NCBI RefSeq assembly: GCF_018883605.1
Contig: NZ_JAHLEM010000049.1
Span: forward strand, 16,867-80,866
Direction of reading: 5' to 3'
DNA: 64,000 nucleotides
From: Streptomyces niphimycinicus
GTDB taxonomy: Bacteria; Actinomycetota; Actinomycetes; Streptomycetales; Streptomycetaceae
Shown: in pieces, positions 43,649-51,710 of the stretch
Layout: every line of letters starts with the position of its first letter
How positions within the stretch are numbered: the stretch's first letter is position 1
The notes under the pieces: model-generated
The model's database searches: none
What the model saw: only the letters and a program-made list of their open reading frames with translations
What the model was told of the DNA's origin: nothing
Position numbers and translations under genes: made by a program

Positions 43649-44035
43649 GTGGCTGAGTTCCTGCGGGGCGCGCCGGAGCGTCCGGCGGTCCGGTCCGGCC
43701 TGACGCTCCTCGTCGTGGCCGGGCACCGGCTGGCGGTGCGGATCGGCGGGGCCGGCGGCCGGGCTCACGGGGGAGACGGAGTCCGCGCCGGCACCGTCGG
43801 CACACGGCGCACCGCCGTGGCCGTGGCCGGAATCGCGCTGGCCTGGTTCGTCGCGCTCGCCGGGGACGCGCTGACGGATCGGCACTGGCTGCGTATCGCC
43901 GTGCTGCCGGCCGTGGCGGGAGCGGGCTGGGCCGGTGTCAGGTTGCAGCGACGGCTGCCCCACCGCCCCTTTCCGCCCGCCGGGCCGCTCGATCGCCCCC
44001 GGGCCGGCGTCGATCGCGTCGTGTCCGGGATGTGA
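43649..44035 (+). CDS. small membrane protein of unknown function
   Basis: 128 residues from a GTG at 43649 with GGGGGA 7 bp upstream. There is one clear hydrophobic segment ('TAVAVAGIALAWFVALAGD') and a second shorter one ('LRIAVLPAVAGAGWAGV'), with basic ends. No family recognised. It follows the PucR gene by 130 bp and precedes a phosphatase remnant. It may itself be part of a degraded gene, as no conserved motif is visible. Confidence 0.5.
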   Translation: MAEFLRGAPERPAVRSGLTLLVVAGHRLAVRIGGAGGRAHGGDGVRAGTVGTRRTAVAVAGIALAWFVALAGDALTDRHWLRIAVLPAVAGAGWAGVRLQRRLPHRPFPPAGPLDRPRAGVDRVVSGM

Positions 44036-44140
44036 CCCGCACAACCACCCCCGTTGCTCAGGGTCAAAGGGCCTGTCCTGGCCTGTGCCCTGCCCCGGTG
44101 GCAGCGGCACAGGCCGACGCGACGCCCTCGGGAGGGTTCA

Positions 44141-44500
44141 TTGGCTCAGGAAAGTGGTCCGAAGGACTCTCTTCTCCTGTCTCTCCTGCCGTTCGGGGTC
44201 ATGGCGGTGGTGGCCGCGGTGGACCTCACCACGGGGCCTGGAGTGGGGCTCCTGCCACTGGTGTCCCTGGGACCGGCCTTCGCGGGTCTCACCGGTGGAT
44301 GGCGGCGCACGGTCGCCATAGGGGTGATCGCCGTCGCCCTGTGCCTCGTGCTGAGCGTGTACGACGGGCTGTTCGGCACCCGCCGCGGTTTCACCGCGCT
44401 GCTCTCGGTGGCGGGTGTCACCGCCGCGGGTCTCGCGGCGGCGGTGCGGCGACAGCGGCGCGAGGCGGAGCTGGCCAGTGTCCGCTCGGCTCGACAGTGA
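44141..44500 (+). pseudogene. N-terminal membrane part of a PP2C/SpoIIE-type phosphatase, truncated
   Basis: TTG start at 44141 with GGAGG 5 bp upstream. 119 codons give a four-helix membrane module: 'LLLSLLPFGVMAVVAAVDL', 'VGLLPLVSLGPAFAGLTGGW', 'AIGVIAVALCLVLSVYDGLF', 'ALLSVAGVTAAGLAAAVRR', then 'QRREAELASVRSARQ' and a stop. In Streptomyces this module is normally followed, after '..RREAELASVRS', by a SpoIIE phosphatase domain, which is absent here. The truncated protein could still be made, but without catalysis. Confidence 0.7.
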
Positions 44501-44645
44501 TAGAGAGCCCGACCTGATCGTGCGGCACCACGGGCCGGGCGATGAGTTTGGCGGATGTCGGAAGTCCACCCACGTGGGTCGCGGCTATTCGGCCGGCCCT
44601 TGCCGGGGCTACGTCCCTGGGGACGTGAGAGAAGGGGAAAGCGGA

Positions 44646-44939
44646 GTGTCGGTGATCGTTGCCGGTAAGTTGTATGTGGATCCCAAGGACAGGGACCGCT
44701 TCATCGAGGGGCACCGCCCCATCGTGGAGGCGGCCCGCAGTCGCCCAGGCTGCCTCGACCTGTCCATCTCGCCCGACCCGATCGAGCCGGGCCGCGTGAA
44801 CAACTTCGAGCACTGGGAGTCGCAGGAGGCCCTCGACGCCTTCCGGGCGGTGGCACCGCGCCCCTCCGTATCCGTGGACATCAAGGACGACCAGGTATTC
44901 AAGCACCAGATCTCGCATACCGGGCCGCCCTTCGACTGA
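44646..44939 (+). CDS. ABM-family monooxygenase (quinol monooxygenase YgiN-like)
   Basis: 97 residues from a GTG at 44646 with GAGAAGGGG upstream. The ferredoxin-like ABM fold is plain: 'VIVAGKLYVDPKDRDRFIEG', 'VEAARSRPGCLDLSISPDPI', 'VNNFEHWESQEALDAFRAV'. Such cofactor-free proteins oxidise quinols or aromatic polyketides, or remove reactive quinones. Monocistronic among pseudogenes. Confidence 0.9.
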   Translation: MSVIVAGKLYVDPKDRDRFIEGHRPIVEAARSRPGCLDLSISPDPIEPGRVNNFEHWESQEALDAFRAVAPRPSVSVDIKDDQVFKHQISHTGPPFD

Positions 44940-45062
44940 TGGGTTTTGCCGCAGATGCCGCCCTCGCCTGTGGTGCGATCGTCCGGCGAGGGAGTTGCGG
45001 TCATCCGAGAGGACGCCCCGCCCGCGCGCGACGCGGCCAAATGAGATCAGCTCGGCCGTCAT

Positions 45063-45482
45063 CGCGCGGTCGCGCAGGATTTCCTCGCCGAAGCGAAGAA
45101 CATTGCCCGCTAGGTGACCCTCGATCGCCCCGACGCGTGGGCCAACTTCAGTCCCGCCAATGTCGAGTTGCACGCCGTCAGCACCTCCGTTGCGCTCGGG
45201 GACGCGGGTGTGGCTCTGGAGTCGGCCCGGCCGCTCATGCGTCGGCCGATCCCTGTCCCTGAACGGCGTGCGGCCCTGTGGGTCGATACCGCCCGTGCGT
45301 ACAGTCAGCAAGGCAGGCTCGCCGACGGCTACCGGGCCTTGCGAGTCGCCGAAGGCTGTGCGGCCCAGGACGTCCGACGGCCGGCCGTACGTGAGCTGGT
45401 GGCGGACATGGCGGCCCGTGACCGCCGCAGGGCCGTGCCTGAGCTGCATCACTTCAGCCGACAACTGGGAGTGCCCGCATGA
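45063..45482 (+). pseudogene. C-terminal remnant of a Streptomyces-type HTH (XRE) regulator
   Basis: From GTG 45114 the sequence 'PDAWANFSPANVELHAVSTS', 'VALGDAGVALESARPLMRRP', 'VPERRAALWVDTARAYSQQG' and 'VRRPAVRELVADM' matches the TPR-like C-terminal part of XRE regulators typically paired with flavoproteins. The matching frame continues upstream ('RAVAQDFLAEAKNIAR') through a TAG at 45111 and then is lost, and the HTH domain is missing. Its stop overlaps the flavoprotein ATG (4 bp), as in intact pairs. Confidence 0.7.
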
Positions 45483-46012
45483 GCGAGCGGAGCAAGTCGT
45501 TCCTGTACGTCGTCGTCTGCGCGGGCGGGATCGCCGATGACGTCGGCAAGCTGATCACTGCGGCGCAGGAACGGGACTGGGACGTGGGCGTCATCGCCAC
45601 TCCGCAGGGTCTGGGGTTCATCGATGCCCAAGCGGTCGAGGCCCAGACCGGCTATCCGATCCGCTCCGCCTGGCGCTCGCCCGGCGATCCGCGCCCGCTC
45701 CCGCCGCCGGATGCCATCGCCGTCGCCCCGGCGACCTTCAACACGATCAACAAGTGGGCCGCCGGGATCTCGGACACTTTGGCGGTGGGCATCCTGTGCG
45801 AGGCGTACGGCTTGGGCGTCCCCACCGCTGTCCTGCCTTATCTGAACGCCGCCCAGGCCGCCCATCCGGCATACCGGCAGAGCCTGGAGCGGCTACGGGG
45901 CATGGGCGTGCTGGTCGCCGAGTACGAGCCGCATCAGCCGAAGGCGGGTGGCGGTCGCGACACGTTCCGGTGGGAGCAAGCGCTGGAGTTGCTGAGCCCC
46001 AAGGTGCGATGA
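45479..46012 (+). CDS. flavoprotein (HFCD/PPC decarboxylase-like family)
   Basis: 177 residues. FMN-binding Rossmann-like fold: 'FLYVVVCAGGIADDVGKLIT', 'DWDVGVIATPQGLGFID', 'DAIAVAPATFNTINKWAAGI' (the PAT.NT.NK.A.GI.D motif of the HFCD family) and 'DTLAVGILCEAYGLGVPTAV'. It overlaps the truncated XRE regulator by 4 bp. Function is unknown; family members decarboxylate peptidyl or pantothenoyl cysteines. It looks intact although its partner is dead. Confidence 0.9.
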   Translation: MSERSKSFLYVVVCAGGIADDVGKLITAAQERDWDVGVIATPQGLGFIDAQAVEAQTGYPIRSAWRSPGDPRPLPPPDAIAVAPATFNTINKWAAGISDTLAVGILCEAYGLGVPTAVLPYLNAAQAAHPAYRQSLERLRGMGVLVAEYEPHQPKAGGGRDTFRWEQALELLSPKVR

Positions 46013-46571
46013 GCGGGGAAAGCATTCCGGAAGGGCTATGAGCAGTGTGCCGCTTCATGGCACTTGGAACTGCTCAGGTTCAGCAGGAGGTCCACAGATG
46101 GTGCGGATCTGGCACGCGGGCAGGCATGCGGGCGTAGGAGGTCTGGACAACAAACAAGCCCCGGGCCGGTGGGCGGCTGTCCGAGCGGCGCGTTTGCGTG
46201 CGCAAGCTGTCGGCGCGTCCTCAGCCAGGAAGGGGCGTTCGACCAACCCGGATCCTGGCCGATCTGGCGGTGGCCGGGGCAGCCCCAAGGGCGCCGTGAA
46301 AGTGCCGAGTGTCGGTGCCTTGCGCCGCGGACGCCGTGGTCCGGGGCGCGCCGGGCCGCTGGTGTCGTCGGTCGAGCAGGGTGCGGGCGATCTCCAGGGC
46401 GAGGCGAAGTTGGCGAATCCAGTATGACCGCGGCGCCCTCGCGGCGCTCTCTGCTCGTGGCCACGTTGGTGCGCAGATGCTCGGCGGCTGGGGTATCCGG
46501 TCATGGAGCTCTGAGAGCGGGAGCAGGTGGCCGACGGGGGGAATTTGCGTGGTCAGATGGATGGGTGTTGC
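46013..46571. other. gene-poor stretch with an 18-bp copy of tRNA-Gly flanking sequence
   Basis: About 560 bp with no convincing coding sequence; long open frames exist on both strands but lack ribosome sites and family resemblance. At 46141-46158 there is GTCTGGACAACAAACAAG, identical to 53827-53844 and one mismatch from 57488-57505, where it flanks tRNA-Gly terminators. Confidence 0.6.
46141..46158. repeat. dispersed 18-bp repeat (tRNA-Gly downstream flank), copy 1 of 3
   Basis: Identical to the sequence just beyond the terminator of the truncated tRNA copy at 53.87 kb. Here the hairpin and tRNA part are not preserved; the following bases (CCCCGGGCCGGTGGG) are only loosely similar. Copies 2 and 3 are at 53827-53844 and 57488-57505. 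Confidence 0.75.
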
Positions 46572-47528
46572 TCAGTTCGTCGCCCGCAGCGTGCCGCTAT
46601 CGGGCTTGGGCAGCCACCAGTTGGCGCTCGGGGGGCGGTGCCAGTGATGGGTCCGGGCGTAGGTGTGGATGAGTTCCAGGGCTCGGTTGGTGGCGGGGTG
46701 CGCGGTGGTCGTGTTCCAGACGGCGTGCCAGGGGTAGAGCGGGACGGGGTCGTTCAGGGGCCGGGCGGTGAGGCCGGCGGGGAGGTGTGCGGAGGTGCGG
46801 CCGAAGGCCGGGTGGCGGAGGGCCTGGACGGCGGCCAGCGCGGAGGTGCGGCCGTGTCCGCGTATGCGTGTCGCCACCTTCAGGCCGAAGGCAGCGACGG
46901 CTTGGTCGACCCAGTCGTGCCACTCGGCGGACTCGTCCGCTGAGTGGATGAGGAGCGGGTGTTCGGCGAGGGCGGCGAGGGGGACCTCGTCCCGGTCGGC
47001 GAGGGGGTGGTCGGTGGGGAGGATGACGCCGATGGGGTCCAGGCCCACGGGCATGGTGGCGAGAGCGGCTCCGAGGGGGCGGCCGAGGCCGAAGGGGCGG
47101 CCGAAGGCGATGTCGAGGTCGCCGGTGAGGAGGCGGGGCAGTGCTGCGGCCATGCCGTGAGTCTGGAGCACCTCGAATGGCAGGTCGGGGGCCTGGGTGC
47201 GCAAGTGATGGATCAGGAGCGTGGAGGGCAGGCCCTCGGCGACGACGTCGATGCGCAGGGGAGTGCAGGTGTGGGTGATCTCGTCGACCAGGCGCTCGGC
47301 GTCGACGAGGAGGCGTCGGCCGCGTTCGGCGAAGGTCTCGCCGGCGGGGGTGAGGGCGACGTGGCGGCGGTCGCGGGTGAACAGCGGGACGCCGAGTCGC
47401 TTCTCCAGGGTTCTGATCTGGGCGGAGAGGGTCTGCTGGGCGATGGTGAGCCGGTCCGCGGCCCGGCCGAAGTGGAGTTCGTCGGCGAGGGTGACGGCGT
47501 AGCGCACCTGGCGCAGGTCGAGGTCCAC
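46572..47528 (-). CDS. LysR-family transcriptional regulator
   Basis: 318 residues. N-terminal winged helix: 'LRQVRYAVTLADELHFGRAA', 'RLTIAQQTLSAQIRTLEKRL' and 'GVPLFTRDRRHVALTPAG'. The periplasmic-binding-like effector domain (~90-300) includes 'LRIDVVAEGLPSTLLIHHL' and 'LASL'-like strand ends. It is divergent from the HGD-like dioxygenase. A perfect dyad CGTAACAG-N7-CTGTTACG lies 11 bp in front of the start and is a good LysR-type site. Likely an activator of the aromatic catabolic genes to the right. Confidence 0.93.
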   Translation of the reverse strand: MDLDLRQVRYAVTLADELHFGRAADRLTIAQQTLSAQIRTLEKRLGVPLFTRDRRHVALTPAGETFAERGRRLLVDAERLVDEITHTCTPLRIDVVAEGLPSTLLIHHLRTQAPDLPFEVLQTHGMAAALPRLLTGDLDIAFGRPFGLGRPLGAALATMPVGLDPIGVILPTDHPLADRDEVPLAALAEHPLLIHSADESAEWHDWVDQAVAAFGLKVATRIRGHGRTSALAAVQALRHPAFGRTSAHLPAGLTARPLNDPVPLYPWHAVWNTTTAHPATNRALELIHTYARTHHWHRPPSANWWLPKPDSGTLRATN

Positions 47529-47538
47529 AAATCCTCAC

Positions 47539-47561
47539 CGTAACAGTCTGAGGCTGTTACG
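47539..47561. promoter_or_regulatory. LysR-type operator dyad CGTAACAG-N7-CTGTTACG
   Basis: Perfect 8-bp inverted repeat in the ~350-bp divergent region (47529-47880) between the LysR gene and the dioxygenase. Position directly before the regulator start fits autoregulation. I see nothing else of note in that region. Confidence 0.65.
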
Positions 47562-47880
47562 TGTCCGATGAACGGTGTTGGACCGGCGGCACGCTGTGGT
47601 TGTTGACTAGCGAAGTGGAAGGCGCCAGAGGGGCGCAAACCGAAGGAGTTTCCCGGAGTTTGATCGCTACATCAAAGGCCGGTGACGTGGCGAGGCAGTG
47701 GCCGCGCACACGTACGGCCCCGCGAGTGCGGTGAGCGGTCGGGCCGCGTCACCGCCGCGCCTGGCACAGGTGTAGCGGGGCGGGCCTCTTGCCGGCCCGA
47801 CCGCCACACCGCGCTTACCTCTAACTCACCCACCGGATGGGGTGCTTGGCGTGTGCCGGCGCCCAGGGAGAAGTCGCTGC

Positions 47881-49005
47881 ATGTTCGCGAAGCACGTTCA
47901 GGGCCGGATCTCCCGCCAGGCCCATGCCCGAGTGCCGCAGGGCACCTTCGAGGAGCACCACGGCCGTCAGGGGTTCGAGGGTGACGTCTCCCAGCTCTAC
48001 CACGCCCACCCGACCACGGACTGGCTGCGGGTGGAGGGCCCGATCCGGCCACGGGGCATCCGGCTCACCGACGTTCCCGCCGCCGACGAGCACGACGAGC
48101 GAGCCCTGCCGACGCCGCTGATGTTCAACGAGGACATCACGGTCTCGGTGTCGAAGCGGACGGCGCCGATGCCGTACTACTTCCGCAACACCGACGGCGA
48201 CACCCTGTTGCTGGTCCAGTCGGGCAGCGGCGCCCTCGTCACCGACTACGGCACCCTCGCGTACGGGCCGCTGGAGTACCTGGTGATCCCCAAGGGCACC
48301 AACTACCGGATCGTCCCCGACCCCGGCGCCGAGCAGCATGCCACCTACGTGGTGGAGACGCGGGAGCCCATCACGCTCCCCGAGCGGGGGCTGCTGGGGC
48401 ACTTCCTGCCCTTCGACCGCGGCGTCCTGGACGTCCCCAGGCTCGACGCCAACATCCCCGTCCCCTCCGCGCAGAGTCCGGCCGGCGAGTGGGAGGTGCT
48501 CGTCAAGCGCGCGGGCGAACTGTCGTCAATCTTCTACGCCTTCGACCCCGCCGACGTGGAAGGCTGGACCGGCACCCTGGCTCCCTTCCGGCTGCGCCTG
48601 GCCGACCTCCGCCCGCTCTCCTGCGAACGCCTCGAAATGCCGCCGATGGCGCACGCCACCTTCCAGGCCGGGCAGAACTGGTTCGTCACCATGGCCCCCC
48701 GGCCCACCCAGACCGCGGACGACGCGGACAAGGCGCAGCCGGCCCATCGCAACGTCGACTACGACGAGCTGTTCGTCTTCCTCGGTACCGGCGACGGCGG
48801 CCAGGTCGGTCCGCCGGCGGGGCTGGCGAGCGTCACACCGGCCGGTATGAACCACGGCCCCGACCAGGTCCGCCACGCCAACCCGCGCACCCGGCTGCCG
48901 TTCTACGTGTGGAACGTCGACACCGTCCGCCCCCTGCGCTACACCGAAGCCTTCGAAGCCGTCGAGATCCCCGACTTCGCCCGCCAGGAGAGCTACCGCG
49001 GCTGA
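47881..49005 (+). CDS. homogentisate 1,2-dioxygenase-family protein
   Basis: 374 residues from the ATG at 47881; AGGGAG lies 10 bp upstream. A cupin-type ring-cleavage dioxygenase layout: N-terminal beta domain ('MPYYFRNTDGDTLLLVQSGS', 'GPLEYLVIPKGTNYRIVPD') and C-terminal domain with 'HRNVDYDELFVFLGTGDGG' and 'TPAGMNHGPDQVRHANPRTR', which supply His/Glu iron ligands. It would open a dihydroxylated aromatic ring. The exact substrate (homogentisate or a related gentisate/hydroquinone) is uncertain because neighbours are decarboxylase remnants, not tyrosine catabolism. Probably controlled by the divergent LysR. Confidence 0.85.
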   Translation: MFAKHVQGRISRQAHARVPQGTFEEHHGRQGFEGDVSQLYHAHPTTDWLRVEGPIRPRGIRLTDVPAADEHDERALPTPLMFNEDITVSVSKRTAPMPYYFRNTDGDTLLLVQSGSGALVTDYGTLAYGPLEYLVIPKGTNYRIVPDPGAEQHATYVVETREPITLPERGLLGHFLPFDRGVLDVPRLDANIPVPSAQSPAGEWEVLVKRAGELSSIFYAFDPADVEGWTGTLAPFRLRLADLRPLSCERLEMPPMAHATFQAGQNWFVTMAPRPTQTADDADKAQPAHRNVDYDELFVFLGTGDGGQVGPPAGLASVTPAGMNHGPDQVRHANPRTRLPFYVWNVDTVRPLRYTEAFEAVEIPDFARQESYRG

Positions 49006-49093
49006 CCCCGACCGGCCCCGACGGCCCCCGCCCGTATCCCCTTCCGCCCGGCAGGGGATACGGGCAGCACCGAGTTCTGGAGCACCATCCGTC

Positions 49094-49129
49094 ATGAGCC
49101 GTGTCCTGGCCATCTCCGGTTCCCTGTGA
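49094..49129 (+). pseudogene. start of an NADPH-dependent FMN reductase, cut after 11 codons
   Basis: ATG at 49094 reads MSRVLAISGSL then TGA. This is the canonical N-terminus of NADPH-dependent FMN reductases (first strand plus flavin phosphate loop, S-G-S-L-R). Nothing downstream continues the family. Confidence 0.5.
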
Positions 49130-49141
49130 GCCGCTCGTCTC

Positions 49142-49415
49142 ACGAACAAGGGCGGCAAGACCTGTACGCTGCACGGCTTCCCGGGGGGCTCGCTGCGTGA
49201 AGGGGCACTCATCGGCAAGCCCGCCACCCGGAACGGTGGCGCCGGCGGAGTCGTCCGGCCGCACCCGGGGCAGAGCGCACACGCGGTGCCGCCACACCGT
49301 CAGCGACGGGGTATCGGACACCCCGTGCTGGGGCGAGCCACGGACCGTCCACGTCTGGCTGCCCGCGCCCGGTCGAGAGGACCGGGCGCTGAACGGCTCT
49401 ACGTGCTGCCTGTAG
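49142..49415 (+). pseudogene. DUF4232 fragment with a frameshift
   Basis: First frame: 'TNKGGKTCTLHGFPGGSLRE', 'GALIGKPATRNGGAGGVVR', 'PGQSAHAV'. Then, in the next frame, 'HTVSDGVSDTPCWGEPRTV' and 'HVWLPAPGRED' to a TAG at 49413. Together these are the C-terminal two thirds of a DUF4232 domain, with a frameshift around 49285-49300 and no signal peptide. Confidence 0.7.
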
Positions 49416-49424
49416 TGGTGGTGC

Positions 49425-49490
49425 CGGTGGGCAGGAGTTCCTCGGCGCCTTTGACCCGGTAGGTGACGGTGTTGCGGGCCGCCTGCAAGG
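49425..49490 (-). pseudogene. scrap of a PucR-type regulator C-terminus
   Basis: On the minus strand this reads 'LQAARNTVTYRVKGAEELL'. It corresponds to the recognition helix segment of PucR-type helix-turn-helix domains (RNTVxYRVxRAEELL). Only about 20 codons remain between the DUF4232 and ubiX remnants. Confidence 0.45.
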
Positions 49491-49505
49491 CACCGGCACG
49501 GGGCG

Positions 49506-49946
49506 GAGGACCAGGCGGCGTCGATCTCCAGTGGTTCGTTCCGTACCGACGGCATGGTCATCACGCCTTGCAGCGCGAAGACCCTCGCCGCGATCCGGGC
49601 CGGCTACGGCAGCGACCTGATCAGCCGTGCGGCGGACGTCCATCTCAAGGAGCAGCGGCGGCTGGTCCTGGCGGTGCGGGAGACCCCGCTGTCGACCATC
49701 CACCTGGAGAACATGCTGGCCCTGTCCCGGATGGGCGTCAGTCTGCTCCCGCCCATGCCGGCCTTCTACAACCGGCCCGCGAGCGTGGACGACATCGTCG
49801 ATCACCTCGTCGCGCGCGTCATGGACCAGTTCGGCCTGGACAGCAAGCGGGCGGTCCGCTGGGAGGGCCCCACCACTGCCCGCACCCGCCGCGCCCGTCC
49901 CCTCGCCCCTCTCGACAGCACCGCCCCCGACCGGGCGGTCGGCTGA
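49506..49946 (+). pseudogene. ubiX: flavin prenyltransferase UbiX, N-terminal third missing
   Basis: From about 49506 the frame reads 'EDQAASISSGSFRTDGMVIT' and 'PCSAKTLAAIRAGYGSDLI', then 'RRLVLAVRETPLSTIHLENM', 'LALSRMGVSLLPPMPAFYNR' and 'DDIVDHLVARVMDQFGLD'. These are the middle and C-terminal parts of UbiX/VdcB. The first ~60-75 residues, including the dimethylallyl-phosphate/FMN-binding MTGATG motif, are absent and replaced by unrelated fragments. UbiX makes the prenylated FMN needed by the UbiD decarboxylase next door. Confidence 0.85.
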
Positions 49947-50013
49947 GCCACGAAACCCCCGCCGGGCGCCTCCTCAGCGCCTCGACGGGCCTGAAGAAAG
50001 GAAGGGAACCCCC

Positions 50014-51474
50014 ATGGCCTGCATCAAGGACCTGCGCACCTACCTCGGCGCTCTCGACGCACTCGGCGACCTGCGCACCGTCGACCGGCTCGTCGATCCC
50101 GACCTGGAGGTCGGCGCGATCATCCGCCGCTCCTACGAGACCGTCGCCCCGGCACCCCTGTTCACCAACATCAAGGACTCAGCCCCCGGTTTCCGGCTGC
50201 TGGGAGCTCCCGGCGCCCTGAGCTCCGCTCCCGGCCGTCCGCTGGCCCGTATCGCGCTCTCCCTCGGGCTCGACTCCACCGCTGGCGCCCGCGAGATCGT
50301 CGACGCCTTCGCCGAGGCAAGCACCCGTGAGCCGCTCCGGCCGGTGCTGGTCGACAGCGCACCGTGCAAGCAGAACATCCTGCTCGGCGAGGACGCCTCG
50401 CTGGCCCGGTTCCCGACCCCGCCGCTGCACGAAGGCGACGGCGGCCCCTACGTCAACACCTGGGGCACCATCGTCGCGCACCCCGGACGGATCGTTCACC
50501 AATTGGTCCATCGCCCGGATCGTGATGGTCGACGACACGCACATGACCGGTCTGGTGCTGCACCCCCAGCACATCGCCCAGGTGTGGCAGCAGTGGGCCG
50601 ACCGCGGCGAGCCGATGCCGTTCGCCCTGGTCCAGGGCGGCGAGCCGGCCCTGCCCTTCATCTCCGGCATGCCCCTGCCGGACGGCGTGGAGGAAGCCGG
50701 CTACCTCGGCGCCCTGCTCGGCGAGCCCCTGGAACTGGTCCAGTGCGAGACCGTCGACCTCCAGGTGCCGGCGAGCGCCGAAATCGTCATCGAGGGGCAC
50801 CTGTCGGTCGAACGCACCGGCCTTGAGGGCCCGATGGGCGAGTTCGCCGGCTACCGTCCGAGCGAGACCTCGATGCAGCCCGTCTACACCATCGAGGCCA
50901 TCACCCACCGCGACAACCCCATCTGGCCGACCGTGGTCGAAGGCGAACCCGTCGACGAGTACCACACGGCCACCGGCCTCACCCTGGCCGCCGAAGCCCT
51001 GACCGCCCTGCGTGCGGCGAACCTGCCCGTCACATCCGCCTGGGAACCCTTCGACGGCGCCTCGCACATCCTGGTGATCAGCGTCGCCACCGACTGGCGC
51101 GACAAGCTCCCCGGCCTCTCCACCGGCGACCTCACCCAGCGGATCACCGACGTCATCGCCGCCCAGCGCTTCGAGTACCTGGTGCCCCGCGTCTTCGTCC
51201 TCGACGACGACGTGGACGCCGCCGACACCGGTGAACTGATGTGGGCGCTCGCCACTCGGGTGCACCCCACCGGCCGGCGGTCGTGCGCGAGGGCAAGGTG
51301 CTGCCCCTGCTCTCCGTGTACACGCCGAACGAGCGGCACGCCTGGAAGGGACCCAAGGTCACCTACGACGCCCTGCTCCCCTCCGACGAAGAGGGCCGCG
51401 AGCCCCGGAGCTCCTTCCGATTCATCTTCCCGCAGGAAGTCCAGCAGCGGGTGCTGGAGCACTGGAACGACTGA
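50014..51474 (+). pseudogene. ubiD: UbiD-family aromatic decarboxylase with two frameshifts
   Basis: Three frames together give a full-length (~485 aa) UbiD. Frame 1 from the ATG at 50014 ('MACIKDLRTYLGALDALGD', 'EGDGGPYVNTWGTIVAHPGR'). After an extra T at 50495-50496, frame 2 continues ('WSIARIVMVDDTHMTGLVLH', 'SVERTGLEGPMGEFAGYRPS' with the catalytic E region). A missing G at 51280/51281 returns it to frame 1 ('VVREGKVLPLLSVYTPNERH', 'FIFPQEVQQRVLEHWND'). UbiD enzymes need prenyl-FMN from UbiX, which is also broken here. Either both frameshifts are real decay or they are sequencing errors. Confidence 0.9.
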
Positions 51475-51710
51475 CCCCGACCGGCAGGCACGACGCGTTA
51501 CACGGCGCATCACCACAGCCGAACACCCCGACTGCCTGCCTCCATCAGTCTGTCCCTGCCGAGGACCGTCCCTCGACAGGGACTCGGGCAGCGCCTGGTT
51601 CCCCTCGCCCGGCGCCTGGGGCGGCGCACTGGTCGTCACCGTCGCCAGACCCGGTGAACTCCGGCGGGACCAGGCGGTGCGACGGCTGTGCCGGACCGTA
51701 GGCTGCCGCC

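Noticed and set aside
46160..46200. tRNA-Ser/Leu-like start (GGCGGCTGTCCGAGCGGC)
   Set aside because: No anticodon arm, T-arm or acceptor pairing can be built downstream; the resemblance is superficial.
46013..46571. Coding sequence on either strand
   Set aside because: Open frames are long only because of base composition. They lack ribosome sites, family motifs and plausible residue patterns.
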